Origin: Streptomyces polyasparticus
Lineage (GTDB): Bacteria > Actinomycetota > Actinomycetes > Streptomycetales > Streptomycetaceae
Assembly (NCBI RefSeq): GCF_014493765.1
Contig: NZ_JACTVJ010000003.1
Location: 124,001 to 188,000 of the forward strand
Reading direction: 5' to 3'
DNA length: 64,000 bases
The notes beneath the pieces were generated by a model, which made no database searches, was not told where the DNA came from, and saw only the letters and a list, made by a program, of their open reading frames with translations. Shown here one piece after another: positions 1 through 9,990 of this stretch. Positions within the stretch are counted from its first letter, which is position 1; each line of letters starts with the position of its first letter. The translations under genes were made by a program, and so were the position numbers.

Positions 1-77
1 AGCACCAGCCAGTAACCGACCGGGTCAAGATCGGGTCAATCGGTCCGGCGGCCCCACCCCACGGCGAGGTGAGCCCG

Positions 78-2015
78 ATGAGCGCACCAACTTCGAAACC
101 GTCCGTGAGCGAGCGCGAAGCCCGGCAGGTCGCGGAGGCGGCCCGCGAGCAGGACTGGCGCAAACCCAGCTTCGCCAAGGAGCTGTTCCTCGGCCGCTTC
201 CGCCTCGATCTGGTCCACCCGCACCCCATGCCCGCCGACGAGGACGCCCAGCGCGGTGAGGAGTTCCTGGCCAAACTGCGGGACTTCTGCGAGTCGAAGA
301 TCGACGGGGCGCGGATCGAGCGCGAGGCGAAGATCCCCGACGAGGTGATCAACGGGCTCAAGGAGCTCGGCGCACTCGGCATGAAGATCGACACCAAGTA
401 CGGCGGCCTCGGACTGACGCAGGTCTACTACAACAAGGCCCTCGCCCTCGTCGGCTCCGCCAACCCGGCGCTCGGCGCGCTGCTCTCGGCCCACCAGTCG
501 ATCGGTGTGCCCCAGCCCCTGAAGCTCTTCGGCACCCAGGAGCAGAAGGACACCTTCCTGCCGCGTCTGGCCCGCACCGACATCTCCGCGTTCCTGCTCA
601 CCGAACCGGACGTCGGCTCCGACCCGGCCCGCCTCGCGACCACCGCGATCCCCGACGGCGAGGACTACATCCTCGACGGCGTGAAACTGTGGACCACGAA
701 CGGTGTGGTCGCCGACCTCCTCGTGGTCATGGCCCGCGTCCCCAAGTCCGAGGGCCACAAGGGCGGCATCACGGCCTTCGTCGTGGAGGCCGCCGCCGAG
801 GGCGTCACGGTCGAGCACCGCAACGCCTTCATGGGCCTGCGCGGCCTGGAGAACGGCGTGACCCGTTTCCACCAGGTCAGGGTCCCCGCGTCGAGCCGTA
901 TCGGCGCCGAGGGCGCGGGCCTGAAGATCGCTCTCACCACCCTCAACACCGGCCGGCTCTCGCTGCCCGCCATGTGCGTGGGCGCGGGCAAGTGGTGTCT
1001 GAAGATCGCCCGCGAGTGGTCGGGGGAGCGGGAGCAGTGGGGCAAGCCGGTCGCGCACCACGAGGCCGTCGGCGGCAAGATCTCCTTCATCGCCGCGACC
1101 ACCTTCGCGCTCGAGGCGATCCTCGACCTCTCCTCGCAGATGGCCGACGAGGACCGCAACGACATCCGGATCGAGGCCGCGCTCGCCAAGCTGTACGGCT
1201 CCGAGATGGCCTGGCTGATGGCCGACGAGCTGGTCCAGATCCGCGGCGGCCGCGGCTTCGAGACGGCGGAGTCCCTCGCCGCACGGGGGGAACGGGCGGT
1301 CCCCGCCGAACAGGTCCTCCGTGACCTCCGTATCAACCGGATCTTCGAGGGCTCCACCGAGATCATGCACCTCCTCATCGCCCGCGAGGCCGTCGACGCC
1401 CACCTGAAGGTCGCGGGCGACCTCATCGACCCCGACAAGTCCCTCTCGGACAAGGCGAAGGCCGGCGCCAGGGCCGGCGGCTTCTACGCCCGCTGGCTGC
1501 CGAAGCTGGTCGCGGGCCCCGGCCAACTCCCGCGTACGTACGGGGAGTTCCACCCGGAAGGCCACGCCGACCTCTCCGGCCACCTGCGCTTCGTCGAACG
1601 CACCTCGCGCAAGCTGGCCCGCTCCACCTTCTACGCCATGTCGCGCTGGCAGGGCCGTATGGAGACCAAGCAGGGCTTCCTCGGCCGGATCGTCGACATC
1701 GGCGCGGAGCTCTTCGCGATGAGCGCGGTCTGCGTACGCGCCGAACTCCTGCGCACCACCGAGGACTACGGTCGCGAGGCCTACCAGCTGGCCGACGTCT
1801 TCTGCCGCCAGTCCCGCATCCGCGTCGACGAACTCTTCAACCGCCTGTGGACCAACACCGACGACCTGGACCGCAAGGTGGTCAAGGGCGTCCTGTCCGG
1901 CGCGTACGAGTGGCTGGAGAGCGGCATCGTCGACCTGAGCGGCGACGGCCCGTGGATCGCGGACGCGACCTCGGGACCGTCCAAGGTGGAGAACGTGCAC
2001 CGGCCGATCCGCTGA
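78..2015 (+). CDS. Acyl-CoA dehydrogenase, long FadE type
   Basis: This predicted FAD-dependent enzyme oxidises acyl-CoA thioesters to enoyl-CoA in beta-oxidation. The ACAD core spans about residues 50-450. LTEPDVGSD near residue 173 is the FAD/substrate signature, and FEGSTEIM near residue 423 carries the Glu that acts as catalytic base in the family. About 200 further residues follow the core, so at 645 aa it resembles the very-long-chain ACADVL/ACAD9 or long mycobacterial FadE class rather than the usual ~390 aa. I chose ATG 78 over GTG 69 because GAGGTGA at 66-72 is a well-spaced ribosome site for it. A strong hairpin follows the stop. The substrate cannot be read from the sequence. Confidence 0.9.
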   Translation: MSAPTSKPSVSEREARQVAEAAREQDWRKPSFAKELFLGRFRLDLVHPHPMPADEDAQRGEEFLAKLRDFCESKIDGARIEREAKIPDEVINGLKELGALGMKIDTKYGGLGLTQVYYNKALALVGSANPALGALLSAHQSIGVPQPLKLFGTQEQKDTFLPRLARTDISAFLLTEPDVGSDPARLATTAIPDGEDYILDGVKLWTTNGVVADLLVVMARVPKSEGHKGGITAFVVEAAAEGVTVEHRNAFMGLRGLENGVTRFHQVRVPASSRIGAEGAGLKIALTTLNTGRLSLPAMCVGAGKWCLKIAREWSGEREQWGKPVAHHEAVGGKISFIAATTFALEAILDLSSQMADEDRNDIRIEAALAKLYGSEMAWLMADELVQIRGGRGFETAESLAARGERAVPAEQVLRDLRINRIFEGSTEIMHLLIAREAVDAHLKVAGDLIDPDKSLSDKAKAGARAGGFYARWLPKLVAGPGQLPRTYGEFHPEGHADLSGHLRFVERTSRKLARSTFYAMSRWQGRMETKQGFLGRIVDIGAELFAMSAVCVRAELLRTTEDYGREAYQLADVFCRQSRIRVDELFNRLWTNTDDLDRKVVKGVLSGAYEWLESGIVDLSGDGPWIADATSGPSKVENVHRPIR

Positions 2016-2019
2016 CGGG

Positions 2020-2053
2020 CGTTGCCGGGTGGCCAGATGGCCACCCGGCAACG
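2020..2053 (+). terminator. Hairpin terminator after acyl-CoA dehydrogenase
   Basis: A perfect 15-bp stem with loop AGAT begins four bases after the stop codon. It has no U-tract, which is usual for Streptomyces terminators. Confidence 0.75.
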
Positions 2054-2114
2054 GCTCGATGAAGTCTTCGCGTACCGGGCGAACTGCCGATAATTCGCCC
2101 TCGTTCACGAGGAC

Positions 2115-3941
2115 ATGACCTCGCTCACCGTGCGGCAGCGCACCAAGCCCGCCCCGGCCCCTGCCGGCCTGCCTCCCGCCCCGGCTGTTCCCGGCCGCCA
2201 CCTGGCCCTCGGGGCGGTCCTGGCCGTGACCGCCGCCCTTCTGGTCCAGTTCGCCGCGGCCCGCTTCCCCATCGCCGAACCCACCCGCGCCGACACCGTC
2301 GCCACAGCCGCCGCGACCGCCACGCTCCTGGCCGCGCTCGCCTGGCTCACCCTGCGCGGCCGGCCCGGCCTCGCCGCGTACCCCCTGCTCGGCGCACTCC
2401 CCGCCGGCATCCTCGCCCTGCCCCTGCACGGCACCCCGCTGTTCCTCGGCGGCCTCACCGGCGACAACCAGTTCCGTACGCAGTACGTGACGCGGTACGC
2501 CGCCGAAGCAGGGCTCGCGGACGTCACCTTCGAAGGACTGCCCCCGCTCTACCCGCCCGCCTGGTTCTGGCTCACCGGACGCGCCGCCCACCTCGCCGGC
2601 GCCGAGGCCTGGACCGCGTACAAGCCGGCCGCGATCACCACGGTGGCGCTCGGCACCGCGCTCGCGTACGGCCTCTGGTCCCGGATCGTGACGCCCCGCT
2701 TCGCCCTGCCGCTCGCCGTGGCCACCCTGCTGAGCGCGTTCCAGGCAACCGCGTTCGGCGTGCACGAGCCGTACGCGTGGATCGTCGCCGCCCCCATGCC
2801 GCCGCTCGCCGTGCTCGCCCACCGCGCCCTCGCGGCCCGCCGCGCCCCGCGCGCCGTCCTGCTCGGCTGCGGGCTCTACCTGGGAATCGCCGCGCTCACC
2901 TACACCCTGCTCGCCGCGTTCTGGGCCCTCGCCCTGACCGTCATGGCCCTCACGTTCCTGCGCCGCCGCGGACTGCGCACCCTGCTGCTGCGGCTGAGCG
3001 CGGTGGCGGCCGTCGCGCTCCCGCTCGCGCTGATCGTCTGGGGTCCCTACCTCGCCGCCGCGCTCCCCGCCGGAATGCCGCCCAATCCCGCCCTGCGATA
3101 CATCCCCGTACAGCAGACCTCCTTCCCGCTGCCGATGACCGAGCCCTCCGTCACCGGCGTGCTCTGCCTGGCGGGCACGGCCTGGCTGCTTGCCCGCGCC
3201 CACCGCGACACCCTCGCCCGCGCCCTGCTCACCCTCGTCGCCGCCTGCTATCTGTGGTGCCTGCTCAGCCAGTTGGCGGTCCTGCTCGGCGCTAGCCTGC
3301 TCTCCTTCCGCGTGCACCCCGTGCTCTTCGCCGCGCTGTACGCTTCCGGCGTACTCGCCGCGGCCGAGGCGCTGCCGTGGCTGCGCGAGCGGATCCGGCC
3401 GGCGGCGGTGGCCGCCCTGGCGGCCGTGCTCGCCCTCGGCGCCGTACAGACCGTCCCCGACGCGCTGCACCACGAGTTCGACACCGCCTACGGGCCGCGC
3501 CCGCCCGCCGACATCATCCGCGTCCTCGCGCAGATCACCGGCCGCCCGCCCCAGGAGCTGACCGTCCTCACCGACAACTGGCGCCTCATGTCCGGCGCCG
3601 CCTACCACGGCTATCTCACCGCCGAACCCGTCTACGCCCACCCGCTCGCCGACTTCGCCGGCCGCACCGAGGAGGTCCGCGCCTGGTCCCGGCTCACGGA
3701 CCCCGCCGCCTTCACCGCCCGCCTCGACCACGGCCCGTACGACGCCCCTGAGGCATTCGTGCTGCGCCGCGCCCCGCACGCGTACGAAATCGACCTCGGC
3801 CGCGACAACTACCCGCACCAGCCCAACCGCATCAGCCTGCCCACCCGCCTGCCCGCCGCGCTCTTCGACCCGCGCCGCTTCGAGCGCCGCGACGCCGGCC
3901 CGTACACCGTTCTGGTGCGGAAGGAAGTGATCCATCCGTAG
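2115..3941 (+). CDS. AftA-like GT-C arabinofuranosyltransferase family protein
   Basis: A multi-spanning membrane glycosyltransferase of the GT-C fold. The N-terminal ~430 residues are a run of hydrophobic helices. The extracytoplasmic loop near residues 115-160 has GDNQFRTQYVTRY and LPPLYPPAWFW, which closely resemble the conserved loop of mycobacterial AftA (GT85), the enzyme that primes galactan with arabinofuranose from decaprenyl-phosphoarabinose. The last ~170 residues form a soluble domain ending in a YPHQPNRISLPTRLPAALF stretch that resembles the AftA C-terminal domain. Streptomyces do not make mycolyl-arabinogalactan, so the acceptor here must be another wall polymer; that is inference. 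The start is uncertain because GAGGA lies very close to the ATG. Confidence 0.7.
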   Translation: MTSLTVRQRTKPAPAPAGLPPAPAVPGRHLALGAVLAVTAALLVQFAAARFPIAEPTRADTVATAAATATLLAALAWLTLRGRPGLAAYPLLGALPAGILALPLHGTPLFLGGLTGDNQFRTQYVTRYAAEAGLADVTFEGLPPLYPPAWFWLTGRAAHLAGAEAWTAYKPAAITTVALGTALAYGLWSRIVTPRFALPLAVATLLSAFQATAFGVHEPYAWIVAAPMPPLAVLAHRALAARRAPRAVLLGCGLYLGIAALTYTLLAAFWALALTVMALTFLRRRGLRTLLLRLSAVAAVALPLALIVWGPYLAAALPAGMPPNPALRYIPVQQTSFPLPMTEPSVTGVLCLAGTAWLLARAHRDTLARALLTLVAACYLWCLLSQLAVLLGASLLSFRVHPVLFAALYASGVLAAAEALPWLRERIRPAAVAALAAVLALGAVQTVPDALHHEFDTAYGPRPPADIIRVLAQITGRPPQELTVLTDNWRLMSGAAYHGYLTAEPVYAHPLADFAGRTEEVRAWSRLTDPAAFTARLDHGPYDAPEAFVLRRAPHAYEIDLGRDNYPHQPNRISLPTRLPAALFDPRRFERRDAGPYTVLVRKEVIHP

Positions 3942-3995
3942 GGGAAAGGTGACACCCGGTCCTGGGAGCACAGGCGAAGGGGCAACAATGGGGGA

Positions 3996-5312
3996 ATGAG
4001 CGACAGTCCAGCCCCCCTCGCCGATCCGCATCTCGTCTTCGACCCCGTCTCCCTCGAAGACGGAGCACGCGAGCTCGCGCTCCTCGGCTCCACCGGTTCG
4101 ATCGGCACCCAGGCCGTCGACCTGGTCCTGCGCAACCCCGACAGGTTCAAGGTCACGGCCCTGTCCGCGAACGGCGGCCGGGTCGGACTCCTCGCCGAGC
4201 AGGCGTACCGCCTGAAGGTGCGCACCGTCGCGGTCGCCCAGGAGGAGGCGGTGCCCGCGCTGCGCGAGGCGCTCGAGGCGCAGTACGGAAGCACCGAGCC
4301 GCTGCCCGAGATCCTCGCCGGACCCGACGCCGCCACCGAGGTCGCCGCCTCGGACTGCCACACCGTGCTCAACGGCATCACGGGTTCCATCGGACTCGCC
4401 CCGACCCTCGCCGCTCTGGAAGCGGGCCGCACCCTCGCGCTCGCCAACAAGGAGTCGCTGATCGTCGGCGGCCCGCTGGTCAAGGCGCTCGCCAAGCCCG
4501 GGCAGATCATCCCGGTCGACTCCGAGCACGCGGCCCTGTTCCAGGCGCTCGCCGCCGGCACCCGCGCCGATGTGCGCAAGCTCGTGGTGACCGCGTCCGG
4601 CGGCCCCTTCCGCGGCCGTACGAGAGCGGAACTCGCGGACGTCACACCCGAGGACGCGCTCGCCCACCCGACCTGGGCCATGGGCCCGGTGATCACGGTC
4701 AACAGCGCGACACTCGTCAACAAGGGCCTCGAAGTCATCGAGGCGCACCTGCTCTACGACATCCCCTTCGACCGCATCGAGGTCGTCGTCCACCCGCAGT
4801 CGTACGTGCACTCCATGGTCGAGTTCACCGACGGCTCCACCCTTGCCCAGGCCACCCCGCCGGACATGAGCGGACCGATCGCGATCGGCATCGGCTGGCC
4901 CGAGCGGATCCCGGACGCGGCACCCGCGTTCGACTGGACCAAGGCCTCCAGCTGGGAGTTCTTCCCGCTCGACACCGAGGCCTTCCCCTCGGTGGGGCTC
5001 GCCCGGCATGTGGGGGAGCTCGCGGGGACGGCTCCAGCAGTGTTCAATGCCGCCAACGAGGAGTGTGTGGAGGCCTTCCTGAAGGGTTCGCTTCCGTTCA
5101 ACGGGATCATGGACACCGTCACCGAGGTCGTCGCCGAACACGGCACACCCCGTTCGGGAACTTCCCTGACCGTTGCGGACGTCCTCGATGCGGAGACCTG
5201 GGCGCGCGCCCGGGCCCGCGAACTGGCCGGGCTTCCGGCCCGATCCACCCGTACGTCCCGTACTTCCGGTACGGATGAGACCCAGCAGGCGACCGCGGAG
5301 GCTCGTGCATGA
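3996..5312 (+). CDS. dxr: 1-deoxy-D-xylulose 5-phosphate reductoisomerase
   Basis: Second step of the MEP isoprenoid pathway: NADPH- and metal-dependent conversion of DXP to MEP in the cytoplasm. The NADPH-binding motif GSTGSIG lies near residues 31-37. [12 protein letters not shown] and [10 protein letters not shown] form the catalytic metal/substrate region, and [12 protein letters not shown] the downstream active-site segment. The length (438 aa) is slightly above the ~390-400 aa norm because of short N- and C-terminal extensions. Its TGA overlaps the ATG of the following site-2 protease, so the two are probably translationally coupled. The pathway gene ispG comes next. Confidence 0.97.
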   Translation: MSDSPAPLADPHLVFDPVSLEDGARELALLGSTGSIGTQAVDLVLRNPDRFKVTALSANGGRVGLLAEQAYRLKVRTVAVAQEEAVPALREALEAQYGSTEPLPEILAGPDAATEVAASDCHTVLNGITGSIGLAPTLAALEAGRTLALANKESLIVGGPLVKALAKPGQIIPVDSEHAALFQALAAGTRADVRKLVVTASGGPFRGRTRAELADVTPEDALAHPTWAMGPVITVNSATLVNKGLEVIEAHLLYDIPFDRIEVVVHPQSYVHSMVEFTDGSTLAQATPPDMSGPIAIGIGWPERIPDAAPAFDWTKASSWEFFPLDTEAFPSVGLARHVGELAGTAPAVFNAANEECVEAFLKGSLPFNGIMDTVTEVVAEHGTPRSGTSLTVADVLDAETWARARARELAGLPARSTRTSRTSGTDETQQATAEARA

Positions 5313-6610
5313 CGACCTTGATGATGATCCTCGGCATAGTCGTCTTCGTGATCGGCCTGCTCTTCTCGATCGCGTGGCACGAGCTGGGGCATCTCTCCAC
5401 GGCCAAGATGTTCGGGATCCGCGTACCGCAGTACATGGTGGGCTTCGGGCCCACCCTCTGGTCGCGGAACAAGGGCGAGACCGAGTACGGCATCAAGGCC
5501 ATTCCGCTCGGCGGCTACATCCGCATGATCGGCATGTTCCCGCCTGGCCCGGACGGCAAGCTCGAAGCGCGCTCCACCTCACCGTGGCGCGGGATGATCG
5601 AGGACGCGCGGTCGGCCGCCTTCGAGGAGCTCAAGCCGGGCGACGAGACGCGGCTCTTCTACACGCGCAAGCCGTGGAAGCGCGTGATCGTGATGTTCGC
5701 CGGGCCGTTCATGAACCTCATCCTGGCCGTCGCGATCTTCCTCGGCGTCCTGATGACCTTCGGCTGGAACGAGCAGACGACCACCGTCAGCCGCGTCTCC
5801 GACTGCGTGATCTCCGCCAGCGAGAACCGTACGAAGTGCGCGAAGGGCGACCCGGAGACGCCGGCCAAGGCCGCGGGCCTCCAGGCCGGCGACAAGATCG
5901 TGGCGTTCAACGGCGAGCGGCTCGACGACTGGTCCACGCTCCAGTCCAAGATCCGCGACACCATCGGCCCGGCCACGATCACGGTCGAGCGCAAGGGCAC
6001 CGAGAAGGTCCTGCACGCCGACCTGATCAAGAACCAGGTCAGCAAGACCGACGGTGACGGCGGCTATGTCGAGGGCCAGTACGTGGACGCCGGCTTCCTC
6101 GGCTTCACCCCGGCCTCCGGGATCGTCGAGCAGTCCTTCACCGAGTCCGTGGACCGCATGGGCGAGATGATGCAGAACGGCGTGGAGTCCCTGATCGCCC
6201 TGCCCTCCAAGATCCCCGCCCTGTGGGACGCGGCCTTCGGCGACGGCGAACGCGCGCAGGACTCCCCGATGGGTGTGGTGGGCGCGGCCCGCGTCGGCGG
6301 CGAGGTGTTCACGCTCGACATCCCGCCGGAGAACCAGATCGCGATGATGCTGTTCCTGGTCGCGGGCTTCAACCTCTCGCTCTTCCTGTTCAACATGCTC
6401 CCGCTGCTCCCGCTCGACGGCGGTCACATCGCGGGCGCGCTCTGGGAGTCGCTGCGGCGCAATGTGGCGCGGCTCCTGAAGCGCCCCGACCCGGGGCCCT
6501 TCGACGTCGCGAAGCTGATGCCGGTCGCCTACGTCGTGGCCGGAATCTTCGTCTGCTTCACACTGCTCGTACTGATCGCGGACGTCGTCAACCCGGTCAG
6601 AATCAGCTGA
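5309..6610 (+). CDS. rseP: Site-2 zinc metalloprotease, RseP family (M50)
   Basis: An integral membrane protease that cleaves substrates within the bilayer, typically anti-sigma factors or leftover signal peptides. The first helix carries HELGH (about residues 24-28), which supplies two zinc ligands and the catalytic Glu. A PDZ domain follows at about 180-240. The third zinc ligand lies in the PLDGGH motif near residue 375, inside a hydrophobic segment. Its ATG overlaps the dxr stop (ATGA). The dxr-rseP-ispG order is common in actinobacteria. The substrates in this organism are unknown. Confidence 0.93.
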   Translation: MTTLMMILGIVVFVIGLLFSIAWHELGHLSTAKMFGIRVPQYMVGFGPTLWSRNKGETEYGIKAIPLGGYIRMIGMFPPGPDGKLEARSTSPWRGMIEDARSAAFEELKPGDETRLFYTRKPWKRVIVMFAGPFMNLILAVAIFLGVLMTFGWNEQTTTVSRVSDCVISASENRTKCAKGDPETPAKAAGLQAGDKIVAFNGERLDDWSTLQSKIRDTIGPATITVERKGTEKVLHADLIKNQVSKTDGDGGYVEGQYVDAGFLGFTPASGIVEQSFTESVDRMGEMMQNGVESLIALPSKIPALWDAAFGDGERAQDSPMGVVGAARVGGEVFTLDIPPENQIAMMLFLVAGFNLSLFLFNMLPLLPLDGGHIAGALWESLRRNVARLLKRPDPGPFDVAKLMPVAYVVAGIFVCFTLLVLIADVVNPVRIS

Positions 6611-6781
6611 TAACTCTTGCTTCACGGCGGTCGGGCACGCTATGTGCCCGGCCGCCACCATTGAGTGGACTTACGGCGCTGGTGTGCTCGGGCCAAGGCC
6701 CGTGGCGTAACCTCGAACGCCGGAGCCCGCCCATCCGGGGACTTCCGGGTCCATGATCCACACCTTGGGGTTGCACAGCAG

Positions 6782-7939
6782 ATGACTGCGATTTCTCTGG
6801 GAATGCCGTCCGTACCGACCAAGCTCGCCGAGCGCCGTCGCGCACGGCAGATCCAGGTCGGCACCGTGGCGGTCGGCGGCGATGCGCCCGTCTCGGTGCA
6901 GTCGATGACCACCACGCGCACCTCGGACATCGGCGCGACGCTGCAGCAGATCGCCGAACTGACCGCGTCCGGCTGCCAGATCGTGCGCGTCGCCTGTCCC
7001 ACGCAGGACGACGCGGACGCGCTCGCGACCATCGCGCGCAAGTCCCAGATCCCGGTGATCGCGGACATCCATTTCCAGCCGAAGTACGTGTTCGCGGCGA
7101 TCGACGCGGGCTGCGCCGCGGTCCGTGTGAACCCGGGCAACATCAAGCAGTTCGACGACAAGGTCAAGGAGATCGCCCAGGCCGCGAAGGCCGCGGGCAC
7201 TCCGATCCGCATCGGCGTCAACGCCGGTTCGCTCGATGCGCGTCTGCTCAAGAAGTACGGCAAGGCGACCCCGGAAGCGCTCGTCGAGTCGGCCCTGTGG
7301 GAGGCCTCCCTCTTCGAGGAGCACGGCTTCCAGGACATCAAGATCTCGGTCAAGCACAACGACCCGGTCGTGATGGTCAACGCCTACCGCCAGCTCGCCG
7401 CCCAGTGCGACTACCCGCTGCACCTCGGCGTCACCGAGGCGGGCCCGGCCTTCCAGGGCACGATCAAGTCCGCGGTCGCGTTCGGCGCGCTGCTCTCCGA
7501 GGGCATCGGCGACACGATCCGTGTGTCCCTCTCGGCGCCCCCCGCCGAGGAGGTCAAGGTCGGCATCCAGATCCTGGAGTCCCTCAACCTGCGTCAGCGC
7601 CGCCTCGAGATCGTCTCCTGCCCGTCCTGCGGCCGCGCCCAGGTCGACGTCTACAAGCTCGCGGACGAGGTGACCGCCGGTCTCGAAGGCATGGAGGTCC
7701 CGCTGCGCGTCGCGGTCATGGGCTGCGTCGTCAACGGCCCGGGCGAGGCCCGCGAGGCCGACCTCGGCGTCGCCTCCGGCAACGGCAAGGGCCAGATCTT
7801 CGTCAAGGGCGAGGTCATCAAGACCGTCCCCGAGTCGAAGATCGTCGAGACGCTGATCGAGGAGGCGATGAAGATCGCCGAGCAGATGGAGAAGGACGGC
7901 GTCATGTCGGGCGAGCCCTCGGTCTCGGTCGCGGGCTGA
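6782..7939 (+). CDS. ispG: 4-hydroxy-3-methylbut-2-enyl diphosphate synthase
   Basis: A [4Fe-4S] enzyme of the late MEP pathway that converts MEcPP to HMBPP. The TIM-barrel domain contains [13 protein letters not shown] and VADIHF-type strands (here [11 protein letters not shown]). The cluster ligands are two Cys in CPSCGR near residue 280 and one in [10 protein letters not shown] near residue 315, matching the three Cys of the family. The length of 385 aa is typical. I took ATG 6782 as the start because the protein then begins [14 protein letters not shown] as in actinobacterial IspG; the open frame upstream of it looks non-coding. Confidence 0.96.
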   Translation: MTAISLGMPSVPTKLAERRRARQIQVGTVAVGGDAPVSVQSMTTTRTSDIGATLQQIAELTASGCQIVRVACPTQDDADALATIARKSQIPVIADIHFQPKYVFAAIDAGCAAVRVNPGNIKQFDDKVKEIAQAAKAAGTPIRIGVNAGSLDARLLKKYGKATPEALVESALWEASLFEEHGFQDIKISVKHNDPVVMVNAYRQLAAQCDYPLHLGVTEAGPAFQGTIKSAVAFGALLSEGIGDTIRVSLSAPPAEEVKVGIQILESLNLRQRRLEIVSCPSCGRAQVDVYKLADEVTAGLEGMEVPLRVAVMGCVVNGPGEAREADLGVASGNGKGQIFVKGEVIKTVPESKIVETLIEEAMKIAEQMEKDGVMSGEPSVSVAG

Positions 7940-7960
7940 CCCTCTTCTTTTCTTCGCTTA

Positions 7961-7990
7961 CGCCCCGTGGGACAAGGATCCTGCGGGGCG
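7961..7990 (+). terminator. Hairpin terminator after ispG
   Basis: CGCCCCG and CGGGGCG arms enclose a partly paired loop, about 20 bases after the stop and just downstream of a pyrimidine-rich stretch. Confidence 0.55.
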
Positions 7991-8091
7991 TTGGCGCGCC
8001 TGGGCCTGGGCGGCGGCCGGGCTTGGCGCCCACGCTTGGCGGCACGCGCCTCCTGGCGGCATGGGCGCGCACCCCGGCGGTACGCCGCCTT

Positions 8092-8170
8092 CCGGCAGGA
8101 CCGGCAGGACCGGCAGGACCGGCAGGACCGGCAGGACCGGCAGGACCGGCAGGACCGGCAGGACCGGCAG
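8092..8170. repeat. 9-bp tandem repeat (CCGGCAGGA), 8 perfect units plus a partial
   Basis: Eight exact head-to-tail copies of a 9-bp unit start at 8092, 8101, 8110 and so on, then a ninth truncated unit. The array is intergenic between ispG and the convergent small lipoprotein gene. It stays open in several frames, which creates spurious ORFs. Confidence 0.95.
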
Positions 8171-8225
8171 CACCGGCGTGCACGGCGGCAGAGCCGTCGG
8201 GCCTTGGCGGGAAAGGCCGGCTACC

Positions 8226-8560
8226 TGGCTGAGGCGGGCGGGTCTCCTGGCAGGGGCGACGGCGTTGTGGCTGAGGCGGGCGGGTCTCCTGGCAGGGGCG
8301 ACGGCGTTGTGGCTGAGGCGGGCGGGTCTCCTGGCAGGGGCGACGGCGTTGTGGCTGAGGCGGACGGGTCTTCTGCCAGGGTCGATGGCTTCGTGGCTGA
8401 GGCCGTCGGGTCTTCTCTCAGGGGCGACGGGATTCATTGGCTGGGCCGACGGGCTTCCTGGCGCAGAGGGCAGGCTTTCGTGGCTGGGCGACGGGCCCCC
8501 TGGCACACGGGGCAGGCTTTCGTGGCTGGGCCCGGCGGGCTTCCTGGCAGGGGAGCGTCG
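8226..8560. repeat. 42-bp tandem minisatellite, about eight degenerate copies
   Basis: Copies start with TGGCTGAGG or TGGCTGGG at 8226, 8268, 8310, 8352, 8394, 8438, 8481 and 8523. The first three are nearly identical and the later ones drift. The phase slips (44 and 43 bp) at the fifth and sixth steps, which argues against coding. With the 9-bp array it fills the 7940-8567 gap, in which I see no gene. Confidence 0.9.
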
Positions 8561-8567
8561 CGCCGCG

Positions 8568-9119
8568 TCAGTGTCCGCCGTCTCCGGGAAGGCACGTGCC
8601 GTCGTTGGTGCGGCCGGCCACTTCGGCCCGCGCCAACCCCTCCGCATCCAGCGATCCGTTGACACACACCTTGCCTTCGCCACCGCCGACGGAGAGCCCG
8701 CCGTCGGGGACGCCGAAGCCGGCCGCCTTCACCTCGACGGAACTGGTGGGCAACCCGAGCGCCTCCGCCGCCGCGGCCCGCGCGGCCGCTTCGTCGGCCC
8801 CGGCCCCGAGCTCACGCAGGGCCGCCTCCAACGCCGCCCTCTTGCCCTCGGCATCCACCCGCTCCTGAGCGGTGATCGGCATCTCGGCGCGGAACGCGTG
8901 ATTCTCCGCGTACTTGTCCGCCTCACTGGACGTGATGCACGGCGAGGGCTCGCCCTGCTCGACCGTCTCCGGCGGACAAAGCCCCAGCACACCGGAGCTC
9001 GCGGACGGTCTGCTCCCTGCCGTCCGCGGATCGTCCTGCACCCGCGCACATCCGGCCGCCATCACCACGGCCCCGAACACCACGACGCCCACCACACGAG
9101 TCCCCCACACGCGCGCCAT
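8568..9119 (-). CDS. Small predicted lipoprotein
   Basis: A 183-aa protein that starts with charged residues, a hydrophobic stretch (VVGVVVFGAVVMAAGC) and a Cys that could be lipidated. The lipobox is imperfect, with Ala where Leu is usual at -3. The mature part is acidic and Ala-rich, with SSEADKYAENHAF, a helical middle, and three later Cys. I recognise no domain. I chose the ATG at 9119 because the open frame upstream of it runs into repeat-rich DNA. The gene converges on ispG, and its 3' end abuts the 42-bp repeat array. Confidence 0.65.
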   Translation of the reverse strand: MARVWGTRVVGVVVFGAVVMAAGCARVQDDPRTAGSRPSASSGVLGLCPPETVEQGEPSPCITSSEADKYAENHAFRAEMPITAQERVDAEGKRAALEAALRELGAGADEAAARAAAAEALGLPTSSVEVKAAGFGVPDGGLSVGGGEGKVCVNGSLDAEGLARAEVAGRTNDGTCLPGDGGH

Positions 9120-9351
9120 TGTGCCGGTCCGGCCGGACACGGACCGCGGAACGGGAGATTGCCCGGCGCGGGGGCCAGGCCGGGACAGGCCACGTACCGG
9201 CCTCTGTGAACTTCCCGGTACGGGAGGCCCGGCACCAGGAGCCCAGGGGACGGGTGCCCGGAGAAGCCCGTCGCGGTGCGTCGGCCAAGCCGGTCTGCCG
9301 GAGTGGGCGGCCCAGAGGGCTCGGGGCGTCAGCCCCCGACCAACTCTCCGC

Positions 9352-9407
9352 AGCGGAGCAGCGGGGTAGCGGAGCAGCGGGGCAGCGGGGTAGCGGAGCA
9401 GCGGGGC
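9352..9407. repeat. 8-bp tandem repeat (AGCGGRGY), seven copies
   Basis: Seven consecutive 8-mers alternate between AGCGGAGC and AGCGGGGT/C. The array is in the 9120-9990 intergenic stretch, which carries no convincing gene. Confidence 0.85.
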
Positions 9408-9504
9408 AGGCAACCAGGGCACAAACCAGCCGTGCCTGGAGTGCCGGCGCCGGGGCCCAGAGGGAGGGCCATGGGGCTGGGGCGTCAGCCCCGCACCCCG
9501 ATCA

Positions 9505-9866
9505 CCGCCGCGCAGCGGCGGACAAGCGAGAGGTGCGAGCCGGCCGTACCCCGCGCAGCGGCGGAACAGCGCGGGGTACGCGCCGGCCGTTCCCGGTGCG
9601 AAGTCCCGGTGTCGGGGGTCCAGGGGGCGGAGCCCCCGGAGGTGTCCGGTGCGGAGCGGCGGCCGAAGGGGGCTGGCGGCGTGGGGCGCTGGCGGCGTGG
9701 AGGTCTGGGGGCGTCAGCCCTCAGGGCACCCTTCCGCCGCGGAGCGGCGGAGCAACAAGGGGCGAGAGCCCAGCCGCTCCCGGGGCGGCGCGCCAGGAGC
9801 CAGGAGCCGGGGGCCAGGGGCCGGGGCCGGAGTCCCCGCACCCGACCACCGCCGCGGAGCGGCGGA
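9505..9866. repeat. Dispersed GC palindromes and Streptomyces-type intergenic repeats
   Basis: Four copies of a short hairpin of the type CCGCCGCGGAGCGGCGG occur near 9508, 9553, 9735 and 9850. Between them, near 9614-9640, is a GGGGGTCC...GGAGCCCCC element of the kind scattered through Streptomyces genomes. They explain the many spurious ORFs in this stretch. Confidence 0.7.
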
Positions 9867-9990
9867 GCGGCATGGGGCGCGAGCCCCGGGGCACCCACGG
9901 AAAGGTCCCCGAAAACGCGAGGGGCAACCCACCCGCAGCCCAGGTACAGTGCGGAGATCCGCAACCCGTACGGTGAGGCTTCCGCGAACA

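Noticed and set aside
36-5141. A 1,701-codon open frame on the - strand
   Set aside because: It lies antisense to the acyl-CoA dehydrogenase, AftA-like and dxr genes, and its translation is charged low-complexity sequence with no motif. Such frames are a product of high GC at third codon positions.
8226-8560. Possible CRISPR array
   Set aside because: The 42-bp units abut directly with no unique spacers, and no cas gene is present.
7958-9209. Frames across the 9-bp and 42-bp repeats reading as 14-residue repeat proteins on both strands
   Set aside because: The repeat phase slips by one or two bases, both strands are equally open, and no ribosome site or domain supports either. I kept only the lipoprotein at the right end.
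9120-9990. Several 120-380-codon frames between the small lipoprotein and the GNAT gene
   Set aside because: They run through 8-bp repeats and GC palindromes, and their translations are repeat-derived.
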